In this document: one piece after another, positions 1 through 5,347 of the stretch
Layout: the number at the start of each line of letters is the position of its first letter
Position numbering within the stretch: the first letter of the stretch is position 1
Source: Leptospira sp. 96542
GTDB taxonomy: Bacteria; Spirochaetota; Leptospiria; Leptospirales; Leptospiraceae
Assembly (NCBI GenBank): GCA_029310945.1
Contig: JARJFC010000095.1
Coordinates: forward strand, 1 to 8,752
DNA length: 8,752 nucleotides
Direction: 5' to 3'
Made by a program: the position numbers and the translations under genes
The notes under the pieces: model-generated
Databases searched by the model: none
Told to the model about the DNA's origin: nothing
Seen by the model: only the letters and a program-made list of their open reading frames with translations

Positions 1-120
1 ATAACTCCAATTGTCGTAAATTTATTTACAACTCTTTAAAAAAAAGCTTAGGACAAAAAAAAAGTGCTTACCATACAAAATTTTCGTCCAATAAGGAACC
101 AATTCATTAGGAATTCGTGT
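1..120. other. AT-rich segment of unknown origin
   Basis: This stretch is about 28% GC by direct count (34 of 120), while the next 60 bases are about 58% and the rest of the window is higher still. It contains an A8 run (38-45) and an A9 run (55-63), a short inverted repeat GTAAAT-tt-ATTTAC (16-29), a HindIII site (44-49) and an EcoRI site (111-116), with AATTC occurring twice 11 bp apart (101 and 112). No convincing gene is seen; the minus-strand reading is only the low-complexity extension of the truncated repressor gene. It could be the end of an inserted element, a horizontally acquired fragment or an assembly/cloning chimera. No terminal inverted repeat or target duplication can be shown, because only one edge is in the window. 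Confidence 0.6.
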
Positions 121-128
121 CGGAAAGG

Positions 129-248
129 GACCTGGCCTTCGATGCGGCGCAGGCGATTGATCACATCCTTCTGGTGTTCTGTGCGCGTGTCGGCGGCGCT
201 GCTGCGCGCAGAGGCTGTTTTCCGGGGAGTGGTGGCGGTTCTGGACAT
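129..248 (-). pseudogene. CsoR/FrmR/RcnR-family (DUF156) transcriptional repressor, N-terminal fragment
   Basis: From the ATG at 246-248 the minus strand encodes 40 residues: a Ser/Thr/Ala-rich leader of about 24 residues, then HQKDVINRLRRIEGQV (residues 25-40). This is the signature opening helix of the CsoR/FrmR/RcnR family, small all-helical tetrameric repressors that sense copper, nickel/cobalt or formaldehyde. Family members normally continue with R-G-(I/L/M) and are about 85-105 residues long. Here the family sequence stops at Val40 and is replaced by a reading through the AT-rich segment ending at 48-50. The sensing residues (a Cys or His-Cys set in helices 1 and 2) lie beyond the break, so the product should not be functional. 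No clear Shine-Dalgarno sequence precedes the ATG. Which signal the intact protein sensed cannot be told. Confidence 0.75.
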
Positions 249-542
249 GGTGTGAAATGAAACGGGCTGCGCCCCCAATGACAAGACACCGCTCGGATTC
301 TCAAGGCCGCGCGCGGGACCTGATCGCCTAGGTCGGATGCGGCGCCGGATGAAGAGCGGCAGTAGTGGCTGCAGTGTGCCGGATGCAAGAGCCCTGCACC
401 ACGTTCCAGGGCGGGCGATTTGTATGAGTTTGTAGCTTTGTATCGGAAAGGTCGACAAGGCGGGAGCCCTCTTGTCGACAATGTGAGCGACCGATACGGG
501 TGGATACAAAAGCTCGGCCACCTGGGCCGCGCGACTTGGCGC
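249..542. other. Non-coding stretch between PIN remnant and truncated repressor
   Basis: I see no gene with recognisable family features here. Open frames cross it on both strands, including the out-of-frame tail of the transferase gene, but they read as low-complexity sequence. Its main content is the large inverted repeat listed separately and three copies of TTTGTA (419-424, 429-434, 437-442). On the minus strand it would be the leader of the truncated CsoR-family gene. A G5 tract lies about 30 bases before that start, but it lacks the symmetrical AT flanks of known RcnR/CsoR operators. Confidence 0.5.
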
Positions 543-1338
543 TTAGGCCGAGAGAGGCACCGGTTTGAGTTTGAGTTTCTGGGCCTGACGCGCGAGGGCC
601 TCGTTCAACGTGGCCACGCCCTTGGCGCCCGCGCGCTCGGCGCAGGCCAGGTGCAGGGCCGTGGCGGCGTCCAGCTGGTTCGCGGGGTCCTGGGCTGGGA
701 AAGACCGGCAGCTTCATGCGCTTCAGTGCCGGCGTGATGCGCTGAATGACTTGCGCGAACGACGGCCTTGATGCAACGCGCGCATGGAATCTGGCCAGGT
801 GGGGATACGGTGCCACGTCGAACTTGAAGTAGGGCTCCCACCCGATCATCACGAACAGGTAGACATCCGCCACGGTGAAGGTCTCGCCGGCCAGATAAGG
901 CTGATGCGCCAACTGTTCTTCGATGTACGTCAGTCTGCGCCGAAGGTTCTGCCTATGGATGTCTTTCGCGCTCTCCGGCATCTGCGGATGGAACAGGGGT
1001 CCGATCGTTTTATGCACGTCGGAGCCCACGTAGCTCAACCACTCCATCACCCGGTAACGCGCCAAGCTGCCTGCTGTCGGCAGCAGGCCCGACTCCGGCT
1101 TCAAGTTGGCGATGTATTGCAGGATGACGCCGATCTCCGTCAGCAGCTCACCGGAGTCGAGCCTCAGCGCGGGCACTGCGTTCTTGGGGTTCACGTTGGC
1201 GTAGAGCTGCCCGTCGTCGATCACGGCGTGCGGCTGCGCGTAGATATCAACGAACTTGATTTCATGAGGAAGGTCCAGCTCGATCAGCATCATGTGCGCG
1301 GCGCACGAACAGGCCAGCGGGGAGGTATAAAGAATCAT
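328..1338 (-). CDS. Beta-class glutathione S-transferase with aberrant C-terminal read-through
   Basis: The product conjugates glutathione to electrophiles in the cytoplasm. I place the start at the ATG 1336-1338 because family homology begins there (MILYTSPLACSC) and GGAGA lies 8 bases upstream; an in-frame upstream ATG at 1377 is less likely. Residues 1-78 form the thioredoxin-like domain, with Cys10 matching the beta-class Cys10 of E. coli GstA, NPKNAVPAL (50-58) holding the cis-proline, and E-x-G (68-70) for glutathione binding. The helical domain follows, with His109 in a V-H-K context (equivalent to GstA His106) and FTVADVYLF (154-162). Similarity ends near residue 195-212; GstA has 201 residues. 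The frame stays open for about 123 more residues, rich in Arg, Gly and Pro, that look like out-of-frame DNA. The natural stop was probably lost in a rearrangement that joined the PIN remnant. The core may still be functional. The gene is divergent from the araC-type gene. Confidence 0.85.
   Translation of the reverse strand: MILYTSPLACSCAAHMMLIELDLPHEIKFVDIYAQPHAVIDDGQLYANVNPKNAVPALRLDSGELLTEIGVILQYIANLKPESGLLPTAGSLARYRVMEWLSYVGSDVHKTIGPLFHPQMPESAKDIHRQNLRRRLTYIEEQLAHQPYLAGETFTVADVYLFVMIGWEPYFKFDVAPYPHLARFHARVASRPSFAQVIQRITPALKRMKLPVFPSPGPREPAGRRHGPAPGLRRARGRQGRGHVERGPRASGPETQTQTGASLGLSAKSRGPGGRAFVSTRIGRSHCRQEGSRLVDLSDTKLQTHTNRPPWNVVQGSCIRHTAATTAALHPAPHPT
434..514. repeat. Large imperfect inverted repeat with paired GTCGAC cores
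   Basis: Three pairs of arms nest around one centre: AGCTTTGTA (434-442) with TACAAAAGCT (505-514, one extra A), TATCGG (441-446) with CCGATA (491-496), and GTCGACAAG (451-459) with CTTGTCGAC (471-479). The innermost pair is a perfect 9-bp stem with an 11-base loop. The right arm also contains the perfect 10-bp palindrome TTGTCGACAA (472-481), and the left arm has a partial copy, with the two GTCGAC centres 23 bp apart. TTGTCGACAA resembles operators of FadR/FCD-type GntR regulators (TNGTNNNACNA), so this may be a regulatory region whose regulator is no longer nearby. A structured RNA or recombination site is also possible. Confidence 0.55.
543..689 (-). pseudogene. PIN-domain (VapC-like) toxin, C-terminal remnant
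   Basis: On the minus strand a frame open from 713 to the TAA at 543-545 encodes a plausible protein tail. From about 689 it reads DPANQLDAATALHLACAERAG, then a segment with GVATLNEALARQAQKLKLKP, ending PVPLSA. The pattern x-ALHLA-x-A, a short spacer, a hydrophobic strand with T-L-(D/N), then LA-x-x-A-x-x-L-x-L-x-V is typical of the last 45-50 residues of PIN-domain RNases of VapC type. Where the family usually has an acidic active-site residue (DALHLA), this copy has Thr. There is no N-terminal half and no antitoxin gene, and an in-frame TGA lies at 714-716, so this is a relic. It overlaps the transferase read-through in another frame. Assignment is by pattern only. Confidence 0.5.
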
Positions 1339-1412
1339 CCGGTCTTCTCCGACTTCGTTGTTCAAAGGTCGGACCAAGCTTAGAAGCGGAGCCCCGAACC
1401 GAGCGTGCCGAG

Positions 1413-1427
1413 ACAGCCAATTGCTGT
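1413..1427. promoter_or_regulatory. Candidate operator between GST and AraC-type gene
   Basis: The 138-bp divergent intergenic region contains the inverted repeat ACAGC-caatt-GCTGT, with perfect 5-bp arms and a 5-bp spacer. It is the clearest dyad in the region. Its position about 50 bp from the regulator start and 75 bp from the transferase start suits an operator. No convincing -35/-10 pair was found on either strand, so this is a weak call. Confidence 0.25.
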
Positions 1428-1476
1428 GCCGACCCGATCAAAATGCCTGCATCACGCCCATTGACGTTCCAGACCC

Positions 1477-2373
1477 ATGTCGAGTCCACGCATAAATGGA
1501 GAACCCCGAATCCGACGAACCGTCTGGTCGCGACAGGACGTCGGTTTGACGGCATCGGTTCTTCAGCGCAGTGATCTGCTCGTGCACACCTTCGTCACCG
1601 ACCACCCCTCGCTCATTCTGCTGAGACGAGGCCGAAAGACCGTGAGGGTTGGAAGCAAGACCCTGGTCTTGTCGCCCGGCGATGCCATCGCGATCGCGCC
1701 GGGCACGACCTGCGATGTTCAGAACGAAACCGAACGGGGGCAGTTCGAGTCCACCTGGATCGTTGGCGCCACCTCGATCATCTCCACGATGGAGAGCGCT
1801 TACCCCCATCACAAGAAGCTGAAAGATGTCGCTGCGTTGCAGGGACTGGGTAGCGAGTTCATGCAGTCATATGAGCGTGCCTGCCTGGCCATCACCTCGC
1901 CCGACCGTGTTCCCCAGTACATCGCTGAGCATCGCATGCAGGAGGTGCTGGCCTGGCTGGCTCATTCGGGATGGGTCTTTGATCCAGAGCCCCCTTCCGA
2001 TTTGCATGCAAAGATCCGGCGCATGATCGGTGCCGCACCGGAAAAGGCCTGGGTCTCCAAGGATCTGGCCCATGCGCTTGCGATGAGCGAAGCAACTTTT
2101 CGACGCCGACTTGCAACGCTGGGCCAGTCTTTCAACGACATTCTGATCGATGTCCGCATGACCACCGCCTTGACGCTCTTGCAAGTCACCGATCACCCGA
2201 TTTCGGACATCGCCTACCAAGTCGGCTACGAATCGGCTTCCCGCTTTTCAGTGCGGTTCAAAAAGCGTTTCGGCTTTTCGCCAACGGCTGTCCGAGACGC
2301 ACCATCGCCAGGCGGCGCCACTGGGACAGACAGGCTGCCTGTCCGCCCCAGGCGGCTCGCCGTCAAGCGCTGA
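1477..2373 (+). CDS. AraC-family transcriptional regulator
   Basis: This 298-residue protein has the classic AraC/XylS layout. Residues about 30-100 are a cupin-like effector domain (LILLRRGRKTVRVG, then LSPGDAIAIAPG at 65-76). A helical linker follows, then a C-terminal pair of helix-turn-helix motifs: KDLAHALAMSEATFRRRL (195-212) and HPISDIAYQVGYESASRFSV (240-259), continuing into the family signature RFKKRFGFSPTAVR (260-273). The last 25 residues are a Pro/Arg/Gly-rich tail beyond the family core. The start is uncertain because no good Shine-Dalgarno precedes ATG 1477. It is divergent from the glutathione transferase and may control it, which is inference from position. The inducer cannot be predicted. 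Its stop lies inside the 3' end of the convergent SDR gene (11-bp overlap). Confidence 0.9.
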   Translation: MSSPRINGEPRIRRTVWSRQDVGLTASVLQRSDLLVHTFVTDHPSLILLRRGRKTVRVGSKTLVLSPGDAIAIAPGTTCDVQNETERGQFESTWIVGATSIISTMESAYPHHKKLKDVAALQGLGSEFMQSYERACLAITSPDRVPQYIAEHRMQEVLAWLAHSGWVFDPEPPSDLHAKIRRMIGAAPEKAWVSKDLAHALAMSEATFRRRLATLGQSFNDILIDVRMTTALTLLQVTDHPISDIAYQVGYESASRFSVRFKKRFGFSPTAVRDAPSPGGATGTDRLPVRPRRLAVKR

Positions 2374-3256
2374 AGTAGTCCGCACCCGCCAAATCGGCCA
2401 TCAGCCCCGGCCCCGTCGGCGCCCACCCCAACTGCCCACGCGTCCACGCACTCGACGCCGGCATGTCCATGGCCGCGAAACCGGCCAGCCACTTCAAGTG
2501 CGCGGCAGCCTCTTCGCGCGTGAGGCTGCGCACCGGCAGGCCCAGACCCCGGCCAATGGCCTCGGCGATCTGCCGGAAGGGCAAGCCTTCTTCCGCCACG
2601 GCGTGGTAGCGCATCCCGGCCTCGCCGCGCTCGACGGCATGGCGGAACAGGACTGCGGCGTCCAGGCGATGCACCGCTGACCAGCGGTTCTGGCCATCCT
2701 CGACATAGGCGGCAAACCCGGCTTCGCGCGCGAAGCGGATCAAATAAGGCACGAAGCCGTGGTCGCCCGTGCCATGCGTGGTGGGTGCCAGGCGCACGAC
2801 CATGGCGCGCACGCCCTGGCTTAGGAAGCCCATGGCCGTGGCTTCCGACACGCGGGGAAAAACCTGCGGGTCCACGGGCGGCACATCCGCTTCCGTGGCC
2901 GGCCGGCCGCGGGCCAGGTGGGCCAGGCCGGAGGTGACGACCAGGGGCCGGCCCGAGCCCTTGAGGGTCTCGCCCAGGGTCTCGATGGCGCGCCGGTCCA
3001 GCGCGCAGTTGTCGGCGAAGCGGGAAAAGTCATGGTTGAAGGCGGTGTGGATCACGCCGTCGGCCGCCGCCGCGCCCGCGCGCAGCACGTCCAGTTGCTC
3101 CAGCGTGCCGCGCAGCGGCTCGGCGCCCTGGGCCGTCAGCGCCGCCGCGCCTTCATCGGACCGCACCAGGCCCAGCACGCGGTGGCCCGCACCCAACAAG
3201 TCCCGCACCACGGCCGAGCCCACGAAACCGCTCGCACCCGTCACAAAAATACGCAT
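2363..3256 (-). CDS. Atypical SDR-family NAD(P)-dependent oxidoreductase
   Basis: This 297-residue protein belongs to the extended short-chain dehydrogenase/NAD-dependent epimerase group. The N-terminus shows the Rossmann nucleotide-binding motif TGASGFVG (6-13), then LVRSDEGAAAL (30-40), DGVIHTAFNH (66-75), the strand PLVVTSG (104-110) and VRLAPTTHGTGDHGFVP (154-170). The catalytic Tyr-x-x-x-Lys expected after the serine strand is not visible; the corresponding stretch reads PRVSEATAMG (134-143). This places it in the atypical SDR subgroup with an unknown reaction. The start is well supported: AGGAG (minus strand of 3263-3267) lies 6 bases before the ATG. It is divergent from the MmyB-type regulator, a common pairing in proteobacteria, and so is probably that regulator's target. 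Its substrate is unknown. Confidence 0.9.
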   Translation of the reverse strand: MRIFVTGASGFVGSAVVRDLLGAGHRVLGLVRSDEGAAALTAQGAEPLRGTLEQLDVLRAGAAAADGVIHTAFNHDFSRFADNCALDRRAIETLGETLKGSGRPLVVTSGLAHLARGRPATEADVPPVDPQVFPRVSEATAMGFLSQGVRAMVVRLAPTTHGTGDHGFVPYLIRFAREAGFAAYVEDGQNRWSAVHRLDAAVLFRHAVERGEAGMRYHAVAEEGLPFRQIAEAIGRGLGLPVRSLTREEAAAHLKWLAGFAAMDMPASSAWTRGQLGWAPTGPGLMADLAGADYFSA

Positions 3257-3262
3257 CTTTCG

Positions 3263-3267
3263 CTCCT
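3263..3267 (-). promoter_or_regulatory. Ribosome binding site of the SDR gene
   Basis: On the minus strand this reads AGGAG, 6 bases before the ATG at 3254-3256, a strong and well-spaced Shine-Dalgarno that fixes the SDR start. It overlaps the left arm of the inverted repeat at 3265-3282. Confidence 0.75.
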
Positions 3268-3282
3268 GTTGAAGAAAACAGG
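3265..3282. promoter_or_regulatory. Candidate operator in SDR/MmyB divergent promoter region
   Basis: CCTGTT-gaagaa-AACAGG is a perfect 6-bp inverted repeat with a 6-bp spacer in the 101-bp region between the SDR and XRE genes. It overlaps the SDR ribosome binding site. It could be the operator bound by the dimeric XRE-type regulator, or a leader hairpin in the SDR mRNA. No reliable -35/-10 elements were identified on either strand. Confidence 0.35.
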
Positions 3283-3357
3283 TGGCACTGTCCGCGTTCC
3301 GGCGATAGGGGTAAAGTCGGGACGTTATCGTAGTATGAAGACTGACAGGATGAGCCC

Positions 3358-4314
3358 ATGGATAGGCCTATGACGGACAGCAAAGCGGGCGCACAAGCCG
3401 GCACTAAAGCGAACCCCAGGGACCACAACGCCCTGGGCCATTACCTGCGCAACCGGCGCACGCGGCTGGACCCGGCCGCCTTCGGATTCGCCGGCACGCG
3501 GCGCCGCACGCCCGGCCTGCGCCGGGAGGAAGTCGCCCAGCTCGCCCACATCAGCCAGACCTGGTACACCTGCCTGGAGCAGGGGCGCGGCGGCCCGCCT
3601 TCGGGCGAGGCGCTGGACCGCATCGCCCGCGCGCTGATGCTGACTGAGGGCGAGCGTGAACACCTCTTCCTGCTCGGGCTTGGACGCGCGCCGGCGCGGC
3701 CCGTGCCCCCAGGCGCGGCGGATACCAGCGCGGTGTCGCCACGGCTGCAGCGCCTGCTGGACGCCCTGCCCTGGAGCCCGGCCTACATCAAGACGCTGAC
3801 CTGGGACCTGGTGGCCTGGAACCGCGCGGCCGACCTGGTGTTCGGCTACGGCGCGCTGCCGCCCGGGCAGCGCAACATCCTGCGCCGCATCTTTCTGGAC
3901 CCGGCGACGCGGGCCAAGCAGTTCGACTGGGACAGCGTGGCCCGCTACGTGGTGGCGGCCTTCCGCGCCGACGCCGCGCGTGCCACCTGGGCCGCCGCCG
4001 AGGTGCAGGCCCTGGTGGACGAGCTGTGCGTCGCCAGCCCCGACTTCGCGACCCTGTGGCAGGCCCACGACGTGCACGCCCAGGGCGAAGGCAGCAAGCG
4101 CCTGCGCCACCCGCAGGCCGGCACGCTGACGCTGGAGTATTCAAGCTTCAGCGTGGAAGGACGGCCGGACCTGGGCATGATGGTGTTCAACCCCGCGAGC
4201 GCGCAGGACCAGGCCCGCCTGCGGGCCCTGCTGGACGGCGACGCCGCACCGACACGGCCTTCCACGCCTACACTGCCCAGCGACACGGCCGAACCCGCGC
4301 GGCATTCCACCTGA
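3358..4314 (+). CDS. XRE-family regulator with MmyB-like ligand-binding domain
   Basis: This 318-residue protein has an N-terminal helix-turn-helix and a C-terminal MmyB-like sensor. Residues about 25-105 hold the HTH: LGHYLRNRRTRLDP, then RRTPGLRREEVAQLAHIS (49-66) and TWYTCLEQGR (68-77), the hallmark of this subfamily, followed by LDRIARALMLTEGEREHLF. Residues about 125-290 are the MmyB domain (a PAS-like fold reported to bind small hydrophobic ligands), with LPWSPAYIKTLTWDLVAWN (137-155), NILRRIFLDP (173-182) and LEYSSFSVEGRPDLGMMVF (259-277). AGGA lies 11 to 8 bases before ATG 3358, favouring this start over ATG 3370. The last 25 residues are a Thr/Pro-rich tail. It probably represses or activates the divergent SDR gene and autoregulates itself and the downstream tehA; this is inference from layout. 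Confidence 0.9.
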   Translation: MDRPMTDSKAGAQAGTKANPRDHNALGHYLRNRRTRLDPAAFGFAGTRRRTPGLRREEVAQLAHISQTWYTCLEQGRGGPPSGEALDRIARALMLTEGEREHLFLLGLGRAPARPVPPGAADTSAVSPRLQRLLDALPWSPAYIKTLTWDLVAWNRAADLVFGYGALPPGQRNILRRIFLDPATRAKQFDWDSVARYVVAAFRADAARATWAAAEVQALVDELCVASPDFATLWQAHDVHAQGEGSKRLRHPQAGTLTLEYSSFSVEGRPDLGMMVFNPASAQDQARLRALLDGDAAPTRPSTPTLPSDTAEPARHST

Positions 4315-4317
4315 GGA
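4313..4317 (+). promoter_or_regulatory. Ribosome binding site deciding the tehA TTG start
   Basis: GAGGA overlaps the regulator's TGA stop (4312-4314) and sits 8 bases before TTG 4326. It is the main reason for choosing the rare TTG start; the first in-frame ATG lies later, inside the first membrane segment. Termination of the regulator at this site suggests translational coupling. Confidence 0.6.
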
Positions 4318-4325
4318 CCTTCCCC

Positions 4326-5309
4326 TTGAGCACCCCCCTGCCTCCCGCCAAGCTCCCTGTTCCCGCCTCCTTCTTCAGCATGGTCCTGGGCCTGGCCGGC
4401 CTGGGCAATGGCTGGCGCGTGGCCGCCCCGCACTGGGGCCTGCCGACATGGGTCGGCGAGGCCGTGATGCTGCTGGCCAGCCTGGTCTGGCTGAGCCTGG
4501 TCGTGCTCTACGGCCTGAAATGGAGGCGCCACCGCGAGGCGGCGCGCGCCGAGATCGCGCACCCCATCCAGTGCTGCTTCGTCGCGCTGATCCCGGTCAC
4601 GACGATGTTGGTGGGCCTGGCCGCTTTGCCTTATTCGCGTGCCGTGGCGCTGGTGTTGTGCACGGCCGGCGGCCTGGGCGCGCTGGCCTTCGGGGTCTGG
4701 CGCCATGGCGGGCTCTGGCGCGGGGGCCGCAGCGTGAGCGCGACCACGCCCGTGCTCTACCTGCCGACGGTGGCCGCCAACCTGGTCTCGGCCATCGCCA
4801 TCAGTGCGCTGGGCTGGCCGGAGCTGGGGCAACTTTTCTTCGGCGCCGGGGTGCTGGCCTGGCTGGCGCTGGAATCCCTCATCATCGGCCGCTTGCTGAC
4901 TGCGGAGGAGTTACCGCCCGCACTGCGTCCCACCTTGGGCATCCAGCTGGCGCCGCCGGCCGTGGCCTTGCTGGCCTACGCCAGCATCACCACCGGCCCG
5001 CCCGACATCGTGGCCCGCATGCTGCTGGGGTACGCGCTGGTGCAAGGCCTGCTAGCGCTGCGGCTGCTGCCCTGGGTGCGCCAAGCCTACACACCCGGCT
5101 ACTGGGCCTACACTTTCGGGGTGACGGCCATCGCGACGGCCGTCCTGCGCTACACGGAGCGGGGCAACGACCCGATCTTCAGCGCGCTGGCGCCGCTGCT
5201 CTTCGTCGCCGCCAACGGGGTCGTGCTCGGCCTGGCCCTGCGCACGGGGGTGGCGCTGGTTCAGGGCCGGCTGCTGCCTGTTCCAGCGCCCGTCAAGACA
5301 GGTGCTTGA
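4326..5309 (+). CDS. tehA: TehA/SLAC1-family (TDT) membrane channel or transporter
   Basis: The predicted 327-residue inner-membrane protein matches the length of E. coli TehA (330). The N-terminus reads LPVPASFFSMVLGLAGLGNGW (10-30), the family's characteristic first segment. About ten hydrophobic helices follow, with the conserved-looking EIAHPIQCCFVALIP (76-90) and PGYWAYTFGVTAIATA (257-272) near the end. Phe264 may correspond to the pore-gating phenylalanine known in Haemophilus TehA (Phe262) and plant SLAC1; exact alignment would be needed. TehA homologues are anion channels, and overexpressed E. coli TehA with TehB gives tellurite resistance. No tehB is present, so tellurite resistance should not be assumed. 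The TTG start is chosen for its GAGGA ribosome binding site, its 11-base gap from the regulator, and the lack of family sequence upstream. The gene is probably co-transcribed with the MmyB-type regulator. Confidence 0.87.
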   Translation: MSTPLPPAKLPVPASFFSMVLGLAGLGNGWRVAAPHWGLPTWVGEAVMLLASLVWLSLVVLYGLKWRRHREAARAEIAHPIQCCFVALIPVTTMLVGLAALPYSRAVALVLCTAGGLGALAFGVWRHGGLWRGGRSVSATTPVLYLPTVAANLVSAIAISALGWPELGQLFFGAGVLAWLALESLIIGRLLTAEELPPALRPTLGIQLAPPAVALLAYASITTGPPDIVARMLLGYALVQGLLALRLLPWVRQAYTPGYWAYTFGVTAIATAVLRYTERGNDPIFSALAPLLFVAANGVVLGLALRTGVALVQGRLLPVPAPVKTGA

Positions 5310-5316
5310 CGGTCAA

Positions 5317-5338
5317 TCCGGGGCTCAGACGCCCCGGA
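5317..5338. terminator. Possible bidirectional terminator hairpin
   Basis: TCCGGGGC-tcagac-GCCCCGGA forms a perfect 8-bp, very GC-rich stem with a 6-base loop, in the 38-bp gap between the convergent tehA and TonB-dependent receptor genes. Neither side has a T-run, so it is not a canonical intrinsic terminator, but its placement suits termination or 3'-end protection for both transcripts. Confidence 0.5.
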
Positions 5339-5347
5339 GACTTCGCC

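Noticed and set aside
265..285. RcnR/CsoR-type operator around the G5 tract upstream of the truncated repressor
   Set aside because: The G-tract lacks the symmetric flanking AT repeats that define these operators.
434..514. Integron attC site or small mobile-element end
   Set aside because: The inverted repeat lacks recognisable GTTRRRY/RYYYAAC core sites, an adjacent integrase or transposase, and target duplications.
784..1383. 199-residue plus-strand open frame opposite the GST
   Set aside because: The minus strand carries clear beta-class GST motifs, and this frame is their antisense.
3325..4110. 261-residue minus-strand open frame opposite the MmyB regulator
   Set aside because: It is low-complexity shadow sequence of the well-supported regulator gene.
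4026..4325. Long in-frame extension of the TehA reading frame, overlapping the MmyB regulator
   Set aside because: The extension is Arg/Pro-rich shadow sequence of the regulator in another frame, family similarity begins only at the TTG, and a ribosome binding site marks that start.
4326..5309. Tellurite-resistance operon (tehAB)
   Set aside because: Only a TehA-family gene is present. No TehB methyltransferase is nearby, so the resistance phenotype is not supported.
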